64,000 bases of DNA, taken from positions 124,001-188,000 of the forward strand of contig NZ_FTMG01000004.1 in the NCBI RefSeq assembly GCF_900155965.1. The letters run 5' to 3'. Positions 43,282-52,331 of the stretch are shown here, one piece after another. The stretch comes from Mucilaginibacter lappiensis (lineage in GTDB: Bacteria; Bacteroidota; Bacteroidia; Sphingobacteriales; Sphingobacteriaceae). A program made the position numbers and the translations under genes. The notes beneath the pieces are model-generated. The model was not told the DNA's origin, made no database searches, and saw only the letters and a program-made list of their open reading frames with translations. The number at the start of each line of letters is the position of its first letter. Position 1 is the stretch's first letter.

Positions 43282-44538
43282 TCAAAACAGGTTGAGTTGG
43301 GTTTGGGTATTTTTAATGTACTTACTTTTTGATTCGGCCAGGATAAACTGCTTGATGTTATTGCCTGTCAGGTCTCTCCGCTCAAATTCATTGCTTTTAC
43401 ATATAATAAAATACCGGGCCCGGTTAATGGCTACTCCTATTTTTTTAAGTTGTTCCCAACTCAATTTGGCAAACTTGCGGGCGCTTACAATTTTTTGTGC
43501 CGATAACAAGCCTATCCCCGGCACTCGCAATATCATTTGCAGATCGGCCTTATTTATATCAACAGGAAAAGCCTGCATATTACGGATAGCCCAGCCCAGC
43601 TTAGGGTCAATATCCAGATCAAGTAATGGTTGTTGCTGGTTTACAATTTCATTTACGTGAAAGCCATAAAATCGCATGAGCCAATCGGCCTGGTAGAGGC
43701 GGTTTTCACGCACCATGGGCACTGCTGTGTTTAATGCCGGTAAGCGTTTATCTATCAGCACCGGCACATAACCGGAGTAATACACCCGTTTTAAATTGAA
43801 GTTTTTATAAAAATAATTAGCTGATTGCAATACCTGTTGGTCACTCTCGGGTGTAGCGCCAATAATTACTTGTGTGCTTTGGCCTGCCGGCGCAAACATA
43901 GGGGCGTTTTTAAATAGCTTCTTTTCTTCGGTTCGCTGAATGATCTCCTTTTTCAAAAAGCTCATGGGGTTGATCATATCCTGACGGTTTTTATCAGGAG
44001 CTAATAATTTTAAACCGGCCTCTGTTGGCATTTCCAGGTTCACACTTAGTCTGTCGGCGTAAAGGCCAGCCTCCCGCATCAATTCATCACTGGCGCCAGG
44101 AATTGATTTAAGGTGTATATAGCCGTTAAAATTATGCTCGGTACGCAATTTTTTGGCTACCCTAACCAAGCGTTCCATGGTATAATCTGCATCTTTAAAA
44201 ATTCCCGAACTTAAAAACAAGCCCTCAATATAATTTCGCCGGTAAAAATTAATGGTCAGATCAACAACTTCCTGCACTGTAAAAGCCGCCCGTTTAATAT
44301 CATTATTCTTACGCGACACACAGTAGGCGCAATCAAAAATACAATGATTGGTAAGCAGAATTTTCAGTAACGATACGCAGCGGCCGTCTTCTGTATAGCT
44401 GTGGCAGATGCCATTACTGGCATTCCCAAGTCCCTTATTTTCGTTTTTGCGTTTACTGCCGCTTGATGCGCATGATACATCATATTTAGCGGCGTCTGCT
44501 AGTATATTCAACTTCTCTGTTATTCGTTCTGCATCCAT
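43282..44538 (-). CDS. radical SAM putative DNA repair/modification protein (TIGR03916 family)
   Basis: 418 residues. The radical SAM cluster motif is LLTNHCIFDCAYCVSR (C-x3-C-x2-C), preceded by HSYTEDGRCVSLLKI. The barrel follows with GLFLSSGIFKDADYTMERL and FAPAGQSTQVIIGATPESD. The C-terminal part holds a helix-hairpin-helix DNA-binding motif, DINKADLQMILRVPGIGLLS. The presence of both a radical SAM centre and an HhH motif, and the pairing with TIGR03915, point to radical chemistry on DNA, perhaps repair like spore photoproduct lyase. The downstream partner starts 2 bp after its stop. Confidence 0.92.
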   Translation of the reverse strand: MDAERITEKLNILADAAKYDVSCASSGSKRKNENKGLGNASNGICHSYTEDGRCVSLLKILLTNHCIFDCAYCVSRKNNDIKRAAFTVQEVVDLTINFYRRNYIEGLFLSSGIFKDADYTMERLVRVAKKLRTEHNFNGYIHLKSIPGASDELMREAGLYADRLSVNLEMPTEAGLKLLAPDKNRQDMINPMSFLKKEIIQRTEEKKLFKNAPMFAPAGQSTQVIIGATPESDQQVLQSANYFYKNFNLKRVYYSGYVPVLIDKRLPALNTAVPMVRENRLYQADWLMRFYGFHVNEIVNQQQPLLDLDIDPKLGWAIRNMQAFPVDINKADLQMILRVPGIGLLSAQKIVSARKFAKLSWEQLKKIGVAINRARYFIICKSNEFERRDLTGNNIKQFILAESKSKYIKNTQTQLNLF

Positions 44539-44642
44539 ATGAAATCAAAAATACTAATAATTTTAGCATGTTGATATTTAATAAGAATATATTTCAGCAC
44601 TTTAGGTTGTAGTATGGAATGAGTTCTCTATAGTTCAATAAC

Positions 44643-44673
44643 AAAAAAGGCCGCCCCTTACGGAGCGACCTTT
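44643..44673 (-). terminator. rho-independent terminator of the hsp20 gene
   Basis: On the minus strand AAAGGTCGCTCC-GTAA-GGGGCGGCCTTT (12 bp, two G-U pairs) is followed by TTTG. It lies 42 bp beyond the hsp20 stop. Confidence 0.9.
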
Positions 44674-44714
44674 CTAAAAAACCAAACTAACTACTTTATG
44701 AAAACAATCTTTAA

Positions 44715-45155
44715 TTATTTAATGGCTATTTCTCTTGATTGAAATTTAGCTTCTTCTTTTTTGGTTACAATCAGCTTCAATACACCATCGGTATAATCTG
44801 CTTCAATTTTTGAATGATCAGCGCTTTCTGGTAAAGTGAATGATCTGTTGAAAGAGTTATAGCTGTATTCGCGTTTGCTGAATTTTTTACCTTCTTCTAC
44901 GCTCTCGCTTTTCTTTTCGGCCGAAATGGTTAATACATTTTTATCCAGGTTGATCTTAAAATCTTCTTTCTTTAAACCAGGTGCAGCCAATTCAATCTGA
45001 AATTCGTTTTCAGTTTCGGCAATGTTTACCGCAGGCACACGGGCTACTAATTTATTACCAATGTATGAGTCGTTCAATAAAGAGTCCAATACATCATTAA
45101 AGAATGGGTTTACCGCGTTATTTTTTAATCCGTTGTTGAATTTTACAAGTGTCAT
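44715..45155 (-). CDS. Hsp20/alpha-crystallin small heat-shock protein
   Basis: 146 residues. The alpha-crystallin domain spans about 38-135: NIAETENEFQIELAAPGLKK, the beta strands, FSKREYSYNSFNRSFTLPES, and GVLKLIVTKKEEA. The C-terminal IxI anchor is present as REIAIK. Small heat-shock proteins hold unfolding proteins for refolding by DnaK. An unusual feature for this phylum is a good Shine-Dalgarno sequence, AAAGGAGA, 8 bp before the ATG. No CIRCE operator seen. Monocistronic with its own terminator. Confidence 0.95.
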   Translation of the reverse strand: MTLVKFNNGLKNNAVNPFFNDVLDSLLNDSYIGNKLVARVPAVNIAETENEFQIELAAPGLKKEDFKINLDKNVLTISAEKKSESVEEGKKFSKREYSYNSFNRSFTLPESADHSKIEADYTDGVLKLIVTKKEEAKFQSREIAIK

Positions 45156-45291
45156 TTTTAATGTCTCCTTTAAGTTTTTGTTTTTGTTAACTTCGTAAGC
45201 TATTAATCAAGTGTTGTACCAAGCTATAAAATCAATACATAAGCGACAATTTGTCATTATAAATTGATTTAATACAGACAAAATGACCTAA

Positions 45292-45738
45292 ATGAGCGAA
45301 AAAATTACAGATTACAAGTATAAAACGGCCATCCCCATCCGTTTTTCAGATATAGATGCCTTCGGGCATGTGAACAATGCCGTGTACTTAACCTATTTTG
45401 AAATAGCCAGAAGCAATTACTGGAAAGAGATCATTAACTGGGATTGGAATCATGCGGGTATTATCCTGGGCCGGTCAGAGATCAACTACCTGAAACCTAT
45501 TACCATTAATGACCAGATAGCCTGCTATGTGCGTACCGTACGTATCGGCAACAGTAGTTTTGATGTGATGCATGTATTGGTTAGGATAACTGAACATGGT
45601 GAAGAAATTGTAACAACCGGCAAAACTATTTGCATTAGCTATGATTACAGTGCCAATAAATCAGTATCTATCCCCGCCAATGAGCGCCGCAGTATGATTG
45701 AGTATGATGAACCAAGACTGATATTGAATACGAATTAA
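45292..45738 (+). CDS. acyl-CoA thioesterase (hotdog fold, 4HBT type)
   Basis: 148 residues. The 4-hydroxybenzoyl-CoA thioesterase motif is clear: IRFSDIDAFGHVNNAVYLTY, with the Asp at the usual nucleophile/base position and the HVNN loop, then ARSNYWKEI and a central beta sheet SFDVMHVLVRITEHGEEIVT. Such proteins cut acyl-CoA thioesters; the acyl chain is not known. It is divergent from hsp20 and has its own bidirectional terminator. Confidence 0.92.
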   Translation: MSEKITDYKYKTAIPIRFSDIDAFGHVNNAVYLTYFEIARSNYWKEIINWDWNHAGIILGRSEINYLKPITINDQIACYVRTVRIGNSSFDVMHVLVRITEHGEEIVTTGKTICISYDYSANKSVSIPANERRSMIEYDEPRLILNTN

Positions 45739-45776
45739 AAAACAGCCACCACAGAGCTATGCGGTGACTGTTTTTT
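45738..45776. terminator. bidirectional terminator
   Basis: AAAAAACAGCCACC and GCGGTGACTGTTTTTT pair around a 10-nt loop, with A and T runs at the ends. It separates the thioesterase gene and the convergent lipoprotein gene (stop at 45782). Confidence 0.88.
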
Positions 45777-45781
45777 AAATG

Positions 45782-46768
45782 TTAGCGTATAGTTTTCGTA
45801 GCATCAACTACTGTATAGTTTTTATTATAAGTTGTCGAGAATAGATTGATATAAACACCATTCGTACCACTATTGGCATAGCTTACCAAATACCAGTACC
45901 CCAATGTTGAATAAGTAGTGGTGGTGCGTGATTTTGGATGAACAATGATCAGGTTATTTCTTGAGCTTTCCGGCTGAGTGATAGCTATATCATTACCTGG
46001 AATTCCATCAAAATCCTGAAAGCCATTGGAAAGTATGGCCCAGCTTCCGGAACCCATAGGGTACGAATTCATTTGCCCTGTTTTAGCCGTAAATATTATG
46101 AGTTGCGACCCACTTACTATGGTTATTTCGGCACCTGGTACTCCATCCAGGTCGGTAGTACCACCCTGCACCACCGCCCAATTTCCGGAACTGATAGGAT
46201 AAGATGATTTTGTGCCTGTCCTTGCTGTTATAATGATAAGCTGACTACCGTTAACAATAGGTATTTCTGCACCAGCTACTCCATCCAGATCGGCAATACT
46301 GCCAGGCGCGGCCGCCCAGCTTCCGTTGCCGATGGGGTACGTGGAGGTAGTACCCAGTCTGTCATTAATGATAAGCAAGCTTCCGCCAATATTTACCGGA
46401 ATCTCAGCGCCGGCAACGCCGTCCAGGTCTACTATACTGCTGGCGTTGCCAAATAATAATGCCCATGCGCCACCGCCTACAGGGTATTGATGACTTAAAC
46501 CAGAGGCACGCACTACAGTTATGAAGGATCCGTTATTATAAATGTTATCGGGAACGCCATCGCCATCAACATCAATAGTGCCCATAAGTACACCGGAGTT
46601 CGAACTAACTTTTGTTTTGGCGGTGGTTAATGATTGGGGTGAAGAATTTGGCGAGGGAATCTCATCATTTTTTGTTTTGCACGAATAAATACTTAGCAGA
46701 CAGAAAACGGTGAAGGTGACTTTTGCAATAGCAATAAGACTTCTTTTTGCGGTAAATGAATTTTTCAT
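45782..46768 (-). CDS. lipoprotein with tandem FG-GAP/VCBS-like repeats
   Basis: 328 residues from ATG 46768 (MKNSFTAKRSLIAIAKVTFT, then the lipobox SIYSC); a longer in-frame start at 46849 would hide the signal and is rejected. After a Ser/Thr linker come five repeats of about 43-46 residues with the core DLDGVAGAEIPI, NGSQLIII, TGTKSSYPI, SGNWA. The D-x-D-G-x-x-G motif is the calcium-binding-type loop of FG-GAP/VCBS repeats, so a beta-propeller on the cell surface is likely. The repeats are very alike, suggesting recent expansion. Ligand unknown. Alone on its strand. Confidence 0.82.
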   Translation of the reverse strand: MKNSFTAKRSLIAIAKVTFTVFCLLSIYSCKTKNDEIPSPNSSPQSLTTAKTKVSSNSGVLMGTIDVDGDGVPDNIYNNGSFITVVRASGLSHQYPVGGGAWALLFGNASSIVDLDGVAGAEIPVNIGGSLLIINDRLGTTSTYPIGNGSWAAAPGSIADLDGVAGAEIPIVNGSQLIIITARTGTKSSYPISSGNWAVVQGGTTDLDGVPGAEITIVSGSQLIIFTAKTGQMNSYPMGSGSWAILSNGFQDFDGIPGNDIAITQPESSRNNLIIVHPKSRTTTTYSTLGYWYLVSYANSGTNGVYINLFSTTYNKNYTVVDATKTIR

Positions 46769-47255
46769 AGATAATGATTTGGTTTTAGTGATATTATTAT
46801 TAATATGATAATAAACGGATGTTTGCTTTTGTAAGTCCTCTTCACTCAAGTAACCTTAGTGGTTTCCTATACTGCCATGTAATATTTACATTGATTATGA
46901 AATAATATATGGTATAAAGTGTTAAGATTGAGTAAGGATTAGTTTGTGCATTGCTAAGTTGAGCAGATAATAAAGCAATTGCAAAATCGGAGACTCAACA
47001 TTACTACATCAGATTTTTTTATTTTAAAATACGATATTTAATTATTTAATAATGAGATTATTGTGAAATAATTAAAAAAATACATTTTAATTATCAATAA
47101 TAAGTATGAGAGCCAATGATGTAGTATAATATGCTCTTGTATAGGTGGGAAGACACTGAAAATAAAAGCAGAGCAAAAAATCAGATGCGCAAAATGTTGA
47201 TACCGTCTGCGCATCTGAAACGGCGAAGTCCTCAGGGAGTTAATTCGCACATTTG
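46769..47255. other. AT-rich spacer with one hairpin
   Basis: 487 bp. It holds the promoter region of the FG-GAP lipoprotein gene and, near its end, a perfect 11-bp inverted repeat TCAGATGCGCA...TGCGCATCTGA (47181-47218) 38 bp beyond the stop of the GlcD-like gene. The hairpin word resembles the GATGTGC palindromes at 20349 and 50427. The rest is AT-rich with no gene that I can support. Confidence 0.5.
47181..47218. repeat. short palindrome of the GATGTGC family
   Basis: TCAGATGCGCA and TGCGCATCTGA are exact complements around a 16-nt loop. Placed after the GlcD-like gene, it may act as its terminator. Confidence 0.7.
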
Positions 47256-48653
47256 TTAAAATATCTTTCCGGGGTTTAGTATCCCGTTCGGGTCAAATAC
47301 TTTTTTTATGCCTTTCCATAAGGCAAAATGAACATCAGAGTATTTTATCGGCATAAACTCTTTTTGAACCAAGCCTATACCATGTTCGCCGGATAGCGTA
47401 CCGCCTAATGATACGGTTAGTTCAAATATTTCTCGGATGCCGAACTTGAGTTTATTTGTCCAGTCGCTATCGCTCATTTTGGCTTTAACAATGTTTACAT
47501 GTAGGTTACCATCACCGGCATGGCCGTAACAAACAGATTCAAAACCATATTTAGAGCCTACTTCTTTGATGCCTTTTATTAATTGTGGCAATGCAGCACG
47601 GGGTACTACTGTATCTTCCTCCTTGTAAACAGAATTTGATTTTATCGATACCGCCATGGTACGCCGCAAACGCCAAAGTTCTTCTTTTTGTGCCGATGAA
47701 TCTGCAAACAGCACATCGCTGCAATTGTAGTTTTCTAAAACCGCGTTGATCTTTTCGCAATCGGCAAATATCACATCCTGGTTGTTGCCGTCAACTTCTA
47801 TCAACAAAAAAGCTTCAACACCATCTTTTAGATCAAAAGCAATATCATCATACTCCATTACCCACTCCACTCCCCTGCGTTCCATAAACTCCAATGCTGA
47901 TGGTACAATACCTGCCCTGAATATAGCAGACACAGCCGCACAGGCAATTTCATTACTTGGAAATGAAGCCAGCATCAGGGCATCAACGGTTGGCAAGGGT
48001 ATAAGCTTAACCACAATTTTGGTAACGATGCCCAAAGTGCCCTCTGAGCCTATCATCAGCTGGGTTAAATTATAACCTGAAGCATATTTAAGGGTATTGG
48101 CACCCGTCCAGATGATCTCGCCCGAAGCCAAAACCACCTGTAAGTTCAATACATACTCACGTATAGTACCATACTTTACCACGCGTGGCCCACCCGAACC
48201 ATGCGACACATTGCCGCCAATAAAGCAGCTCCCCTTACTGGCTGGATCAACCGGGTAAAACAAACCTTTGGCGGCCACCTGGTTCATGAATTCCTCGGTA
48301 ATTACGCCGGGTTCTACCGTAGCCTGTAGGTTTTGCTCATCAATTTCCAACACTTTATCAAAGCGTTCCATGGCAATCAGTAAACCACCTTTAACGGGCA
48401 GTGCGCCACCGCTTAAGCCTGTACCAGCTCCTCGCGGTGTAACCGGTATGCGGTGCTTACTACATAGCTTCAATAAGGCGGCAACTTCTTCCGGGGTCTG
48501 TGGCTTGGCGACTACCTCGGGGTAGTAAACCAGGTCCTCGGTTTCATCGTGGCTGTATTTTTCAAGATCATCATGCTGCACAATAACCGCGTCGGCACCA
48601 ACTATAGTCGTAATAGCTTCAATTACAGGTGGTGTTATGATATTATAATTCAT
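47256..48653 (-). CDS. FAD-linked glycolate/D-lactate oxidase (GlcD-like)
   Basis: 465 residues. The FAD-binding (PCMH-type) half shows TPRGAGTGLSGGALPVKGGL and the second nucleotide loop MIGSEGTLGIVTKIVVKLIP; the C-terminal oxidase half ends with CYGHAGDGNLHVNI and TLSGEHGIGLVQKEFM. This is the GlcD/D-lactate dehydrogenase type that oxidises 2-hydroxy acids. The GlcE and GlcF partner genes are not nearby, so it may act alone on D-lactate or D-2-hydroxyglutarate. Its ATG overlaps the stop of folB by 4 bp, so it is coupled to that gene although the functions look unrelated. Confidence 0.92.
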   Translation of the reverse strand: MNYNIITPPVIEAITTIVGADAVIVQHDDLEKYSHDETEDLVYYPEVVAKPQTPEEVAALLKLCSKHRIPVTPRGAGTGLSGGALPVKGGLLIAMERFDKVLEIDEQNLQATVEPGVITEEFMNQVAAKGLFYPVDPASKGSCFIGGNVSHGSGGPRVVKYGTIREYVLNLQVVLASGEIIWTGANTLKYASGYNLTQLMIGSEGTLGIVTKIVVKLIPLPTVDALMLASFPSNEIACAAVSAIFRAGIVPSALEFMERRGVEWVMEYDDIAFDLKDGVEAFLLIEVDGNNQDVIFADCEKINAVLENYNCSDVLFADSSAQKEELWRLRRTMAVSIKSNSVYKEEDTVVPRAALPQLIKGIKEVGSKYGFESVCYGHAGDGNLHVNIVKAKMSDSDWTNKLKFGIREIFELTVSLGGTLSGEHGIGLVQKEFMPIKYSDVHFALWKGIKKVFDPNGILNPGKIF

Positions 48654-49009
48654 GTTGTTGGTGGGTAATTAATAGTAACGCTCGACTGGGCTACACGTCC
48701 CGTCAACGGGGGATTTAATTTTTTGATCGTAACCTGGATGGTTTTTACAAACGGATATTTGTTTTGGATACGATTAGTAATGGCTTGTCCTACAGTTTCT
48801 ATCAGTTTGCTGGGGATTTTCATCTCCTCGCAAGCTATGGTATATACTTTTTCATAATCAACCGTATTATGCAAACCGTCTTTCAGGTCGGTTACCGGTT
48901 CAAAACCTACGGCAATATCTACCAGAAAACGGCATCCTATTTTTTGTTCCTCCGGATAAAACCCGTGATAGGCAAAAAAATCTGCACCCTGCAAGGCTAT
49001 GTTTATCAT
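48650..49009 (-). CDS. folB: dihydroneopterin aldolase
   Basis: 119 residues, the usual FolB length. Landmarks are QGADFFAYHGFYPEEQKIGC near the N-terminus, with the conserved Tyr and Glu, YEKVYTIACEEMKIPSKLIE, and VTIKKLNPPLTGRVAQSSVT with the catalytic Lys. It converts 7,8-dihydroneopterin to 6-hydroxymethyl-dihydropterin and glycolaldehyde in folate synthesis. Glycolaldehyde can be oxidised to glycolate, so its pairing with a GlcD-like gene (4-bp overlap) could be meaningful, though that is inference. Confidence 0.93.
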   Translation of the reverse strand: MINIALQGADFFAYHGFYPEEQKIGCRFLVDIAVGFEPVTDLKDGLHNTVDYEKVYTIACEEMKIPSKLIETVGQAITNRIQNKYPFVKTIQVTIKKLNPPLTGRVAQSSVTINYPPTT

Positions 49010-49248
49010 GCTCCAAAAGTAATTGATTTTTTGATTTGGCAGGCCTGTTTACACCTGGTGATCATTAAAATTTATCAGGAATGACCAGTTAATGATTTTT
49101 CTTAAAAAAATATAATTTGCAAAAAGCAGGTTTAAACAATCTAAACCTAGTTTTTGGAATAAAGTGGCTTCTGGTATTCAAAAACAGCGATTTGGGTTTA
49201 ATCAACTCCACCCTAAATCATCTATATTTGCCCACCAACTATAACATT

Positions 49249-50430
49249 ATGGCTAAAACAGATCTATACGAAGCGCCTGATTATTATCAATTAGATGAAT
49301 TGCTAACCGAAGAACATAAGCTCATCCGTTCATCCGTGCGCGACTGGGTGAAGAAAGAATTAAGCCCCATTATTGAGGATTATGCGCAAAAGGCTGAATT
49401 CCCCAGTCAACTTATAAAAGGTCTTGCCGAGATAGGTGCCTTTGGCCCAACTATACCTGTTGAATATGGTGGTGCCGGTTTGGATTATATGGCTTATGGT
49501 ATCATCATGCAGGAAATTGAGCGTGGCGATTCTGGTATCCGTTCCACCTCATCTGTTCAAGGTTCCTTGGTGATGTATCCTATTTATGCCTATGGTTCTG
49601 AAGAACAGCGTAAAAAATATCTGCCCAAGCTGGCATCTGGCGAAATGATAGGCTGCTTTGGCCTTACCGAACCTGATCATGGCTCAAATCCAAATGGAAT
49701 GACCACCAATATTAAAGATGCCGGCGATCACTATATTTTGAACGGTGCCAAAATGTGGATATCCAATGCGCCATTTGCCGATATAGCCGTTGTTTGGGCT
49801 AAAGATGAGAGTGGCAAAATACGCGGAGTAATTGTGGAGCGTGGAATGGAAGGTTTCAGCACCCCTACTACGCATAATAAATGGTCACTAAGAGCATCCG
49901 CCACCGGCGAATTGGTTTTTGATCATGTAAAAATACCCAAAGAAAACCTATTACCCAATGTGGCAGGCTTAAAGGGGCCATTAGGTTGCCTTAACCAGGC
50001 CCGCTACGGCATTGCCTGGGGAGCGCTTGGTGCAGCTATGGATTGCTACGATACAGCCTTGCGCTATTCCAAAGAACGTGTTCAGTTTGGCCGACCTATT
50101 GCCGGCTTTCAATTACAACAAAAGAAACTAGCCGAAATGATCACCGAGATCACTAAAGCTCAGCTATTAGTTTGGCGTTTAGGGGTACTTAAAAACGAAA
50201 ACAGGGCAACACCTGCTCAAATATCCATGGCTAAACGTAACAGTGTAGAAACTGCTATTAACATAGCCCGTGAGGCCCGCCAAATGCTGGGTGGCATGGG
50301 TATAACCGGAGAGTACTCTATTATGAGGCACATGATGAACCTGGAGTCGGTGATCACCTACGAGGGTACACATGATATTCACCTGCTGATAACCGGTATG
50401 GATATTACGGGGGAAGACGCGTTTAAATAG
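49249..50430 (+). CDS. acyl-CoA dehydrogenase, glutaryl-CoA dehydrogenase-like
   Basis: 393 residues from ATG 49249 (MAKTDLYEAPDYYQLDELLT); a 44-residue upstream extension in frame is not supported. The sequence RSTSSVQGSLVMYPIYAYGS, then MIGCFGLTEPDHGSNPNGM, and the end VITYEGTHDIHLLITGMDIT with catalytic Glu372 match glutaryl-CoA dehydrogenases more closely than other acyl-CoA dehydrogenases. It would oxidise and decarboxylate glutaryl-CoA to crotonyl-CoA in lysine and tryptophan breakdown, using FAD and electron-transfer flavoprotein. Alone on its strand; a GATGTGC palindrome starts in its stop codon. Confidence 0.9.
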   Translation: MAKTDLYEAPDYYQLDELLTEEHKLIRSSVRDWVKKELSPIIEDYAQKAEFPSQLIKGLAEIGAFGPTIPVEYGGAGLDYMAYGIIMQEIERGDSGIRSTSSVQGSLVMYPIYAYGSEEQRKKYLPKLASGEMIGCFGLTEPDHGSNPNGMTTNIKDAGDHYILNGAKMWISNAPFADIAVVWAKDESGKIRGVIVERGMEGFSTPTTHNKWSLRASATGELVFDHVKIPKENLLPNVAGLKGPLGCLNQARYGIAWGALGAAMDCYDTALRYSKERVQFGRPIAGFQLQQKKLAEMITEITKAQLLVWRLGVLKNENRATPAQISMAKRNSVETAINIAREARQMLGGMGITGEYSIMRHMMNLESVITYEGTHDIHLLITGMDITGEDAFK

Positions 50431-50535
50431 ATGTGCAGATGTGCGAATTTTAGATGTGCAGATGAAGACATTATTGGTAAAATGCCTAAATTCTTTTCAT
50501 TTGCATATCTGCACATTTGTAATCTGCACATCTAT
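50427..50535. repeat. GATGTGC-type imperfect palindrome (second copy)
   Basis: Left arm ATAGATGTGCAGATGTGCGA then ATTTTAGATGTGCAGATGA pairs with right arm TCATTTGCATATCTGCACAT then TTGTAATCTGCACATCTAT. It runs from the acyl-CoA dehydrogenase stop to 1 bp from the convergent GH1 gene stop. Unit sequences match those at 20349-20449. Confidence 0.85.
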
Positions 50536-50536
50536 T

Positions 50537-51901
50537 TTACCCTTCTGATAAAAACTCAGCGTACCATTTGCCGGATTCCTTAATAATGCGTTGTTGTGTA
50601 CTATGGTCAACATAGATCAACCCGAAACGAGGATGGTAACCTTCGGCCCATTCAAAATTATCGGTCAATGTCCAAACAAAATAGCCATTTACCTTGCAGC
50701 CTTCGTTTTTTGCCTTTAAAACTTGGCTTATGTAATTCTGAAGATACCGCAGACGCCTGGCATCATCAACTTTGCCTTCATTCAGTACATCCGGGAAAGC
50801 AGCGCCATTTTCGGTGATAATAATGCTTTTTATCTGCGGGTAAGCATCAAACTTTTTGATCATATGATAGATAGATGGCGGATAAACCTCCCAGCGCATA
50901 GCGGTAAGCTCTTCTACCTTTCTGTTTTCGGCCTTTACCATTTTGGCATTGATATAAGGCGTGAAAAAGGAATATTTTACAATTTCCCGGGTATAATTCT
51001 GGATGCCTATAAAGTCAAAATCGAAGTGCATGTTGTCTTCGTCGCCCGGCAGTACGTATTTTTGGATGGTCTTCAGTATAGGTAACTCTTTTACAGGATA
51101 ACCCATGCCTAAAATAGGCTCAATAAACAAACGATTTATCAGCGCATCAGCTCTTACAGCGGCGGCAACATCACGTGGTTTATCGGTAGCGGGTTCAATT
51201 TGTGAGCATGAAAATGTAGAGCCTATTTGTGCTTCGGGCACTAATTTCCGTAATATTTTAGCCCCAGCGGTTATACTAAGCACTACATGATGTATTGCTG
51301 GGATAAAATTCCGGATGCCACTCTTGCCGGGAGCATGGATACCAAAAAAATAGCCAGCACCGGTAAAAACAACCGGCTCGTTCATCACCATCCAGTGTTT
51401 TACACGATCGCCAAAACTTTTGGCGCACAGGGTCGCAAATTCACCGAACCAATCAATAACTTCGCGGTTTGTCCACCCTCCTTTTTGCTCCAGTATCTGG
51501 GGCAGGTCCCAATGATAAACGGTAACCCAGGGCTCTACCCCTTTTTTGATACAATAATCAATAACCCGGTTATAATAATCAATACCAGCCTGGTTTACTT
51601 CGCCAGTGCCATTTGGTAAAAGGCGCGACCAGGATATAGAAAACCGGAAATTAGGGATATGAAGCTGTTTAATCAGGTCAATGTCTTCCTCATACCTGTT
51701 ATAAAAATCACAGGCTGTACGGGCATGGGCTGCATTTAGTATTTTACCTTTCTTAGCAGTAAAAGTATCCCATACGGATTCACCTTTGCCATCGGCATCA
51801 GGAGATCCTTCTATCTGAAATGCAGCGGTTGAAACGCCCCAAGTAAAGTCGGGGCCAAAAAGTTGTTGTCGGAGTAATGTATCTTGATCAGTTAGTTCCA
51901 T
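50537..51901 (-). CDS. GH1-family beta-glucosidase
   Basis: 454 residues, the usual length for a single-domain GH1 enzyme. The N-terminal signature is FTWGVSTAAFQIEGSPDADG, the acid/base is Glu175 in MVMNEPVVFTG, and the nucleophile is Glu364 in IITENGAAFPD. No signal peptide is visible, so it should act in the cytoplasm on imported beta-linked disaccharides such as cellobiose or on aryl glucosides. It is convergent with the acyl-CoA dehydrogenase gene and not near a Sus cluster. The sugar preference cannot be read from the sequence. Confidence 0.95.
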   Translation of the reverse strand: MELTDQDTLLRQQLFGPDFTWGVSTAAFQIEGSPDADGKGESVWDTFTAKKGKILNAAHARTACDFYNRYEEDIDLIKQLHIPNFRFSISWSRLLPNGTGEVNQAGIDYYNRVIDYCIKKGVEPWVTVYHWDLPQILEQKGGWTNREVIDWFGEFATLCAKSFGDRVKHWMVMNEPVVFTGAGYFFGIHAPGKSGIRNFIPAIHHVVLSITAGAKILRKLVPEAQIGSTFSCSQIEPATDKPRDVAAAVRADALINRLFIEPILGMGYPVKELPILKTIQKYVLPGDEDNMHFDFDFIGIQNYTREIVKYSFFTPYINAKMVKAENRKVEELTAMRWEVYPPSIYHMIKKFDAYPQIKSIIITENGAAFPDVLNEGKVDDARRLRYLQNYISQVLKAKNEGCKVNGYFVWTLTDNFEWAEGYHPRFGLIYVDHSTQQRIIKESGKWYAEFLSEG

Positions 51902-52331
51902 TAAATTGAGCTACGCAAAGCCCAAAATTGCGATTATATTTATAAAAGAAAAATTTAACGGACAACTTAATGTATGAAAGATGATCTCATACTCTTCAGG
52001 ATCATCCATTCGCGAACACTGCTGATCAACCTTGAAAAAATCGTGATGAATTTCATAACTATGTTTTTAAATATATAGTTAAAGGTAACATACTGGTATA
52101 ACCTTATTGTAACAGTTATATTATCATATTATTAAACCCTGGCTGTTGTACGGTTTAACTAAACGGTATGTTTTACTTAAAGTTAGTAATTTATTGTGAA
52201 ACAAGTACTTATTTAAAGAATAAGTTTTAAATACTATATGTTTTGAAGTAAACAGGATAAAAACAGATAAAATTCTGATTTTGAGTTTTGCAATTTAAGC
52301 CGGATACTTGTTTACCGTTATCTCTCATCTC
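51902..52331. other. AT-rich intergenic region
   Basis: 430 bp between the divergent GH1 and DinB genes. It should hold both promoters. A 34-codon frame near 51971-52075 has no support. I see no hairpin, repeat or RNA motif. Confidence 0.4.
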
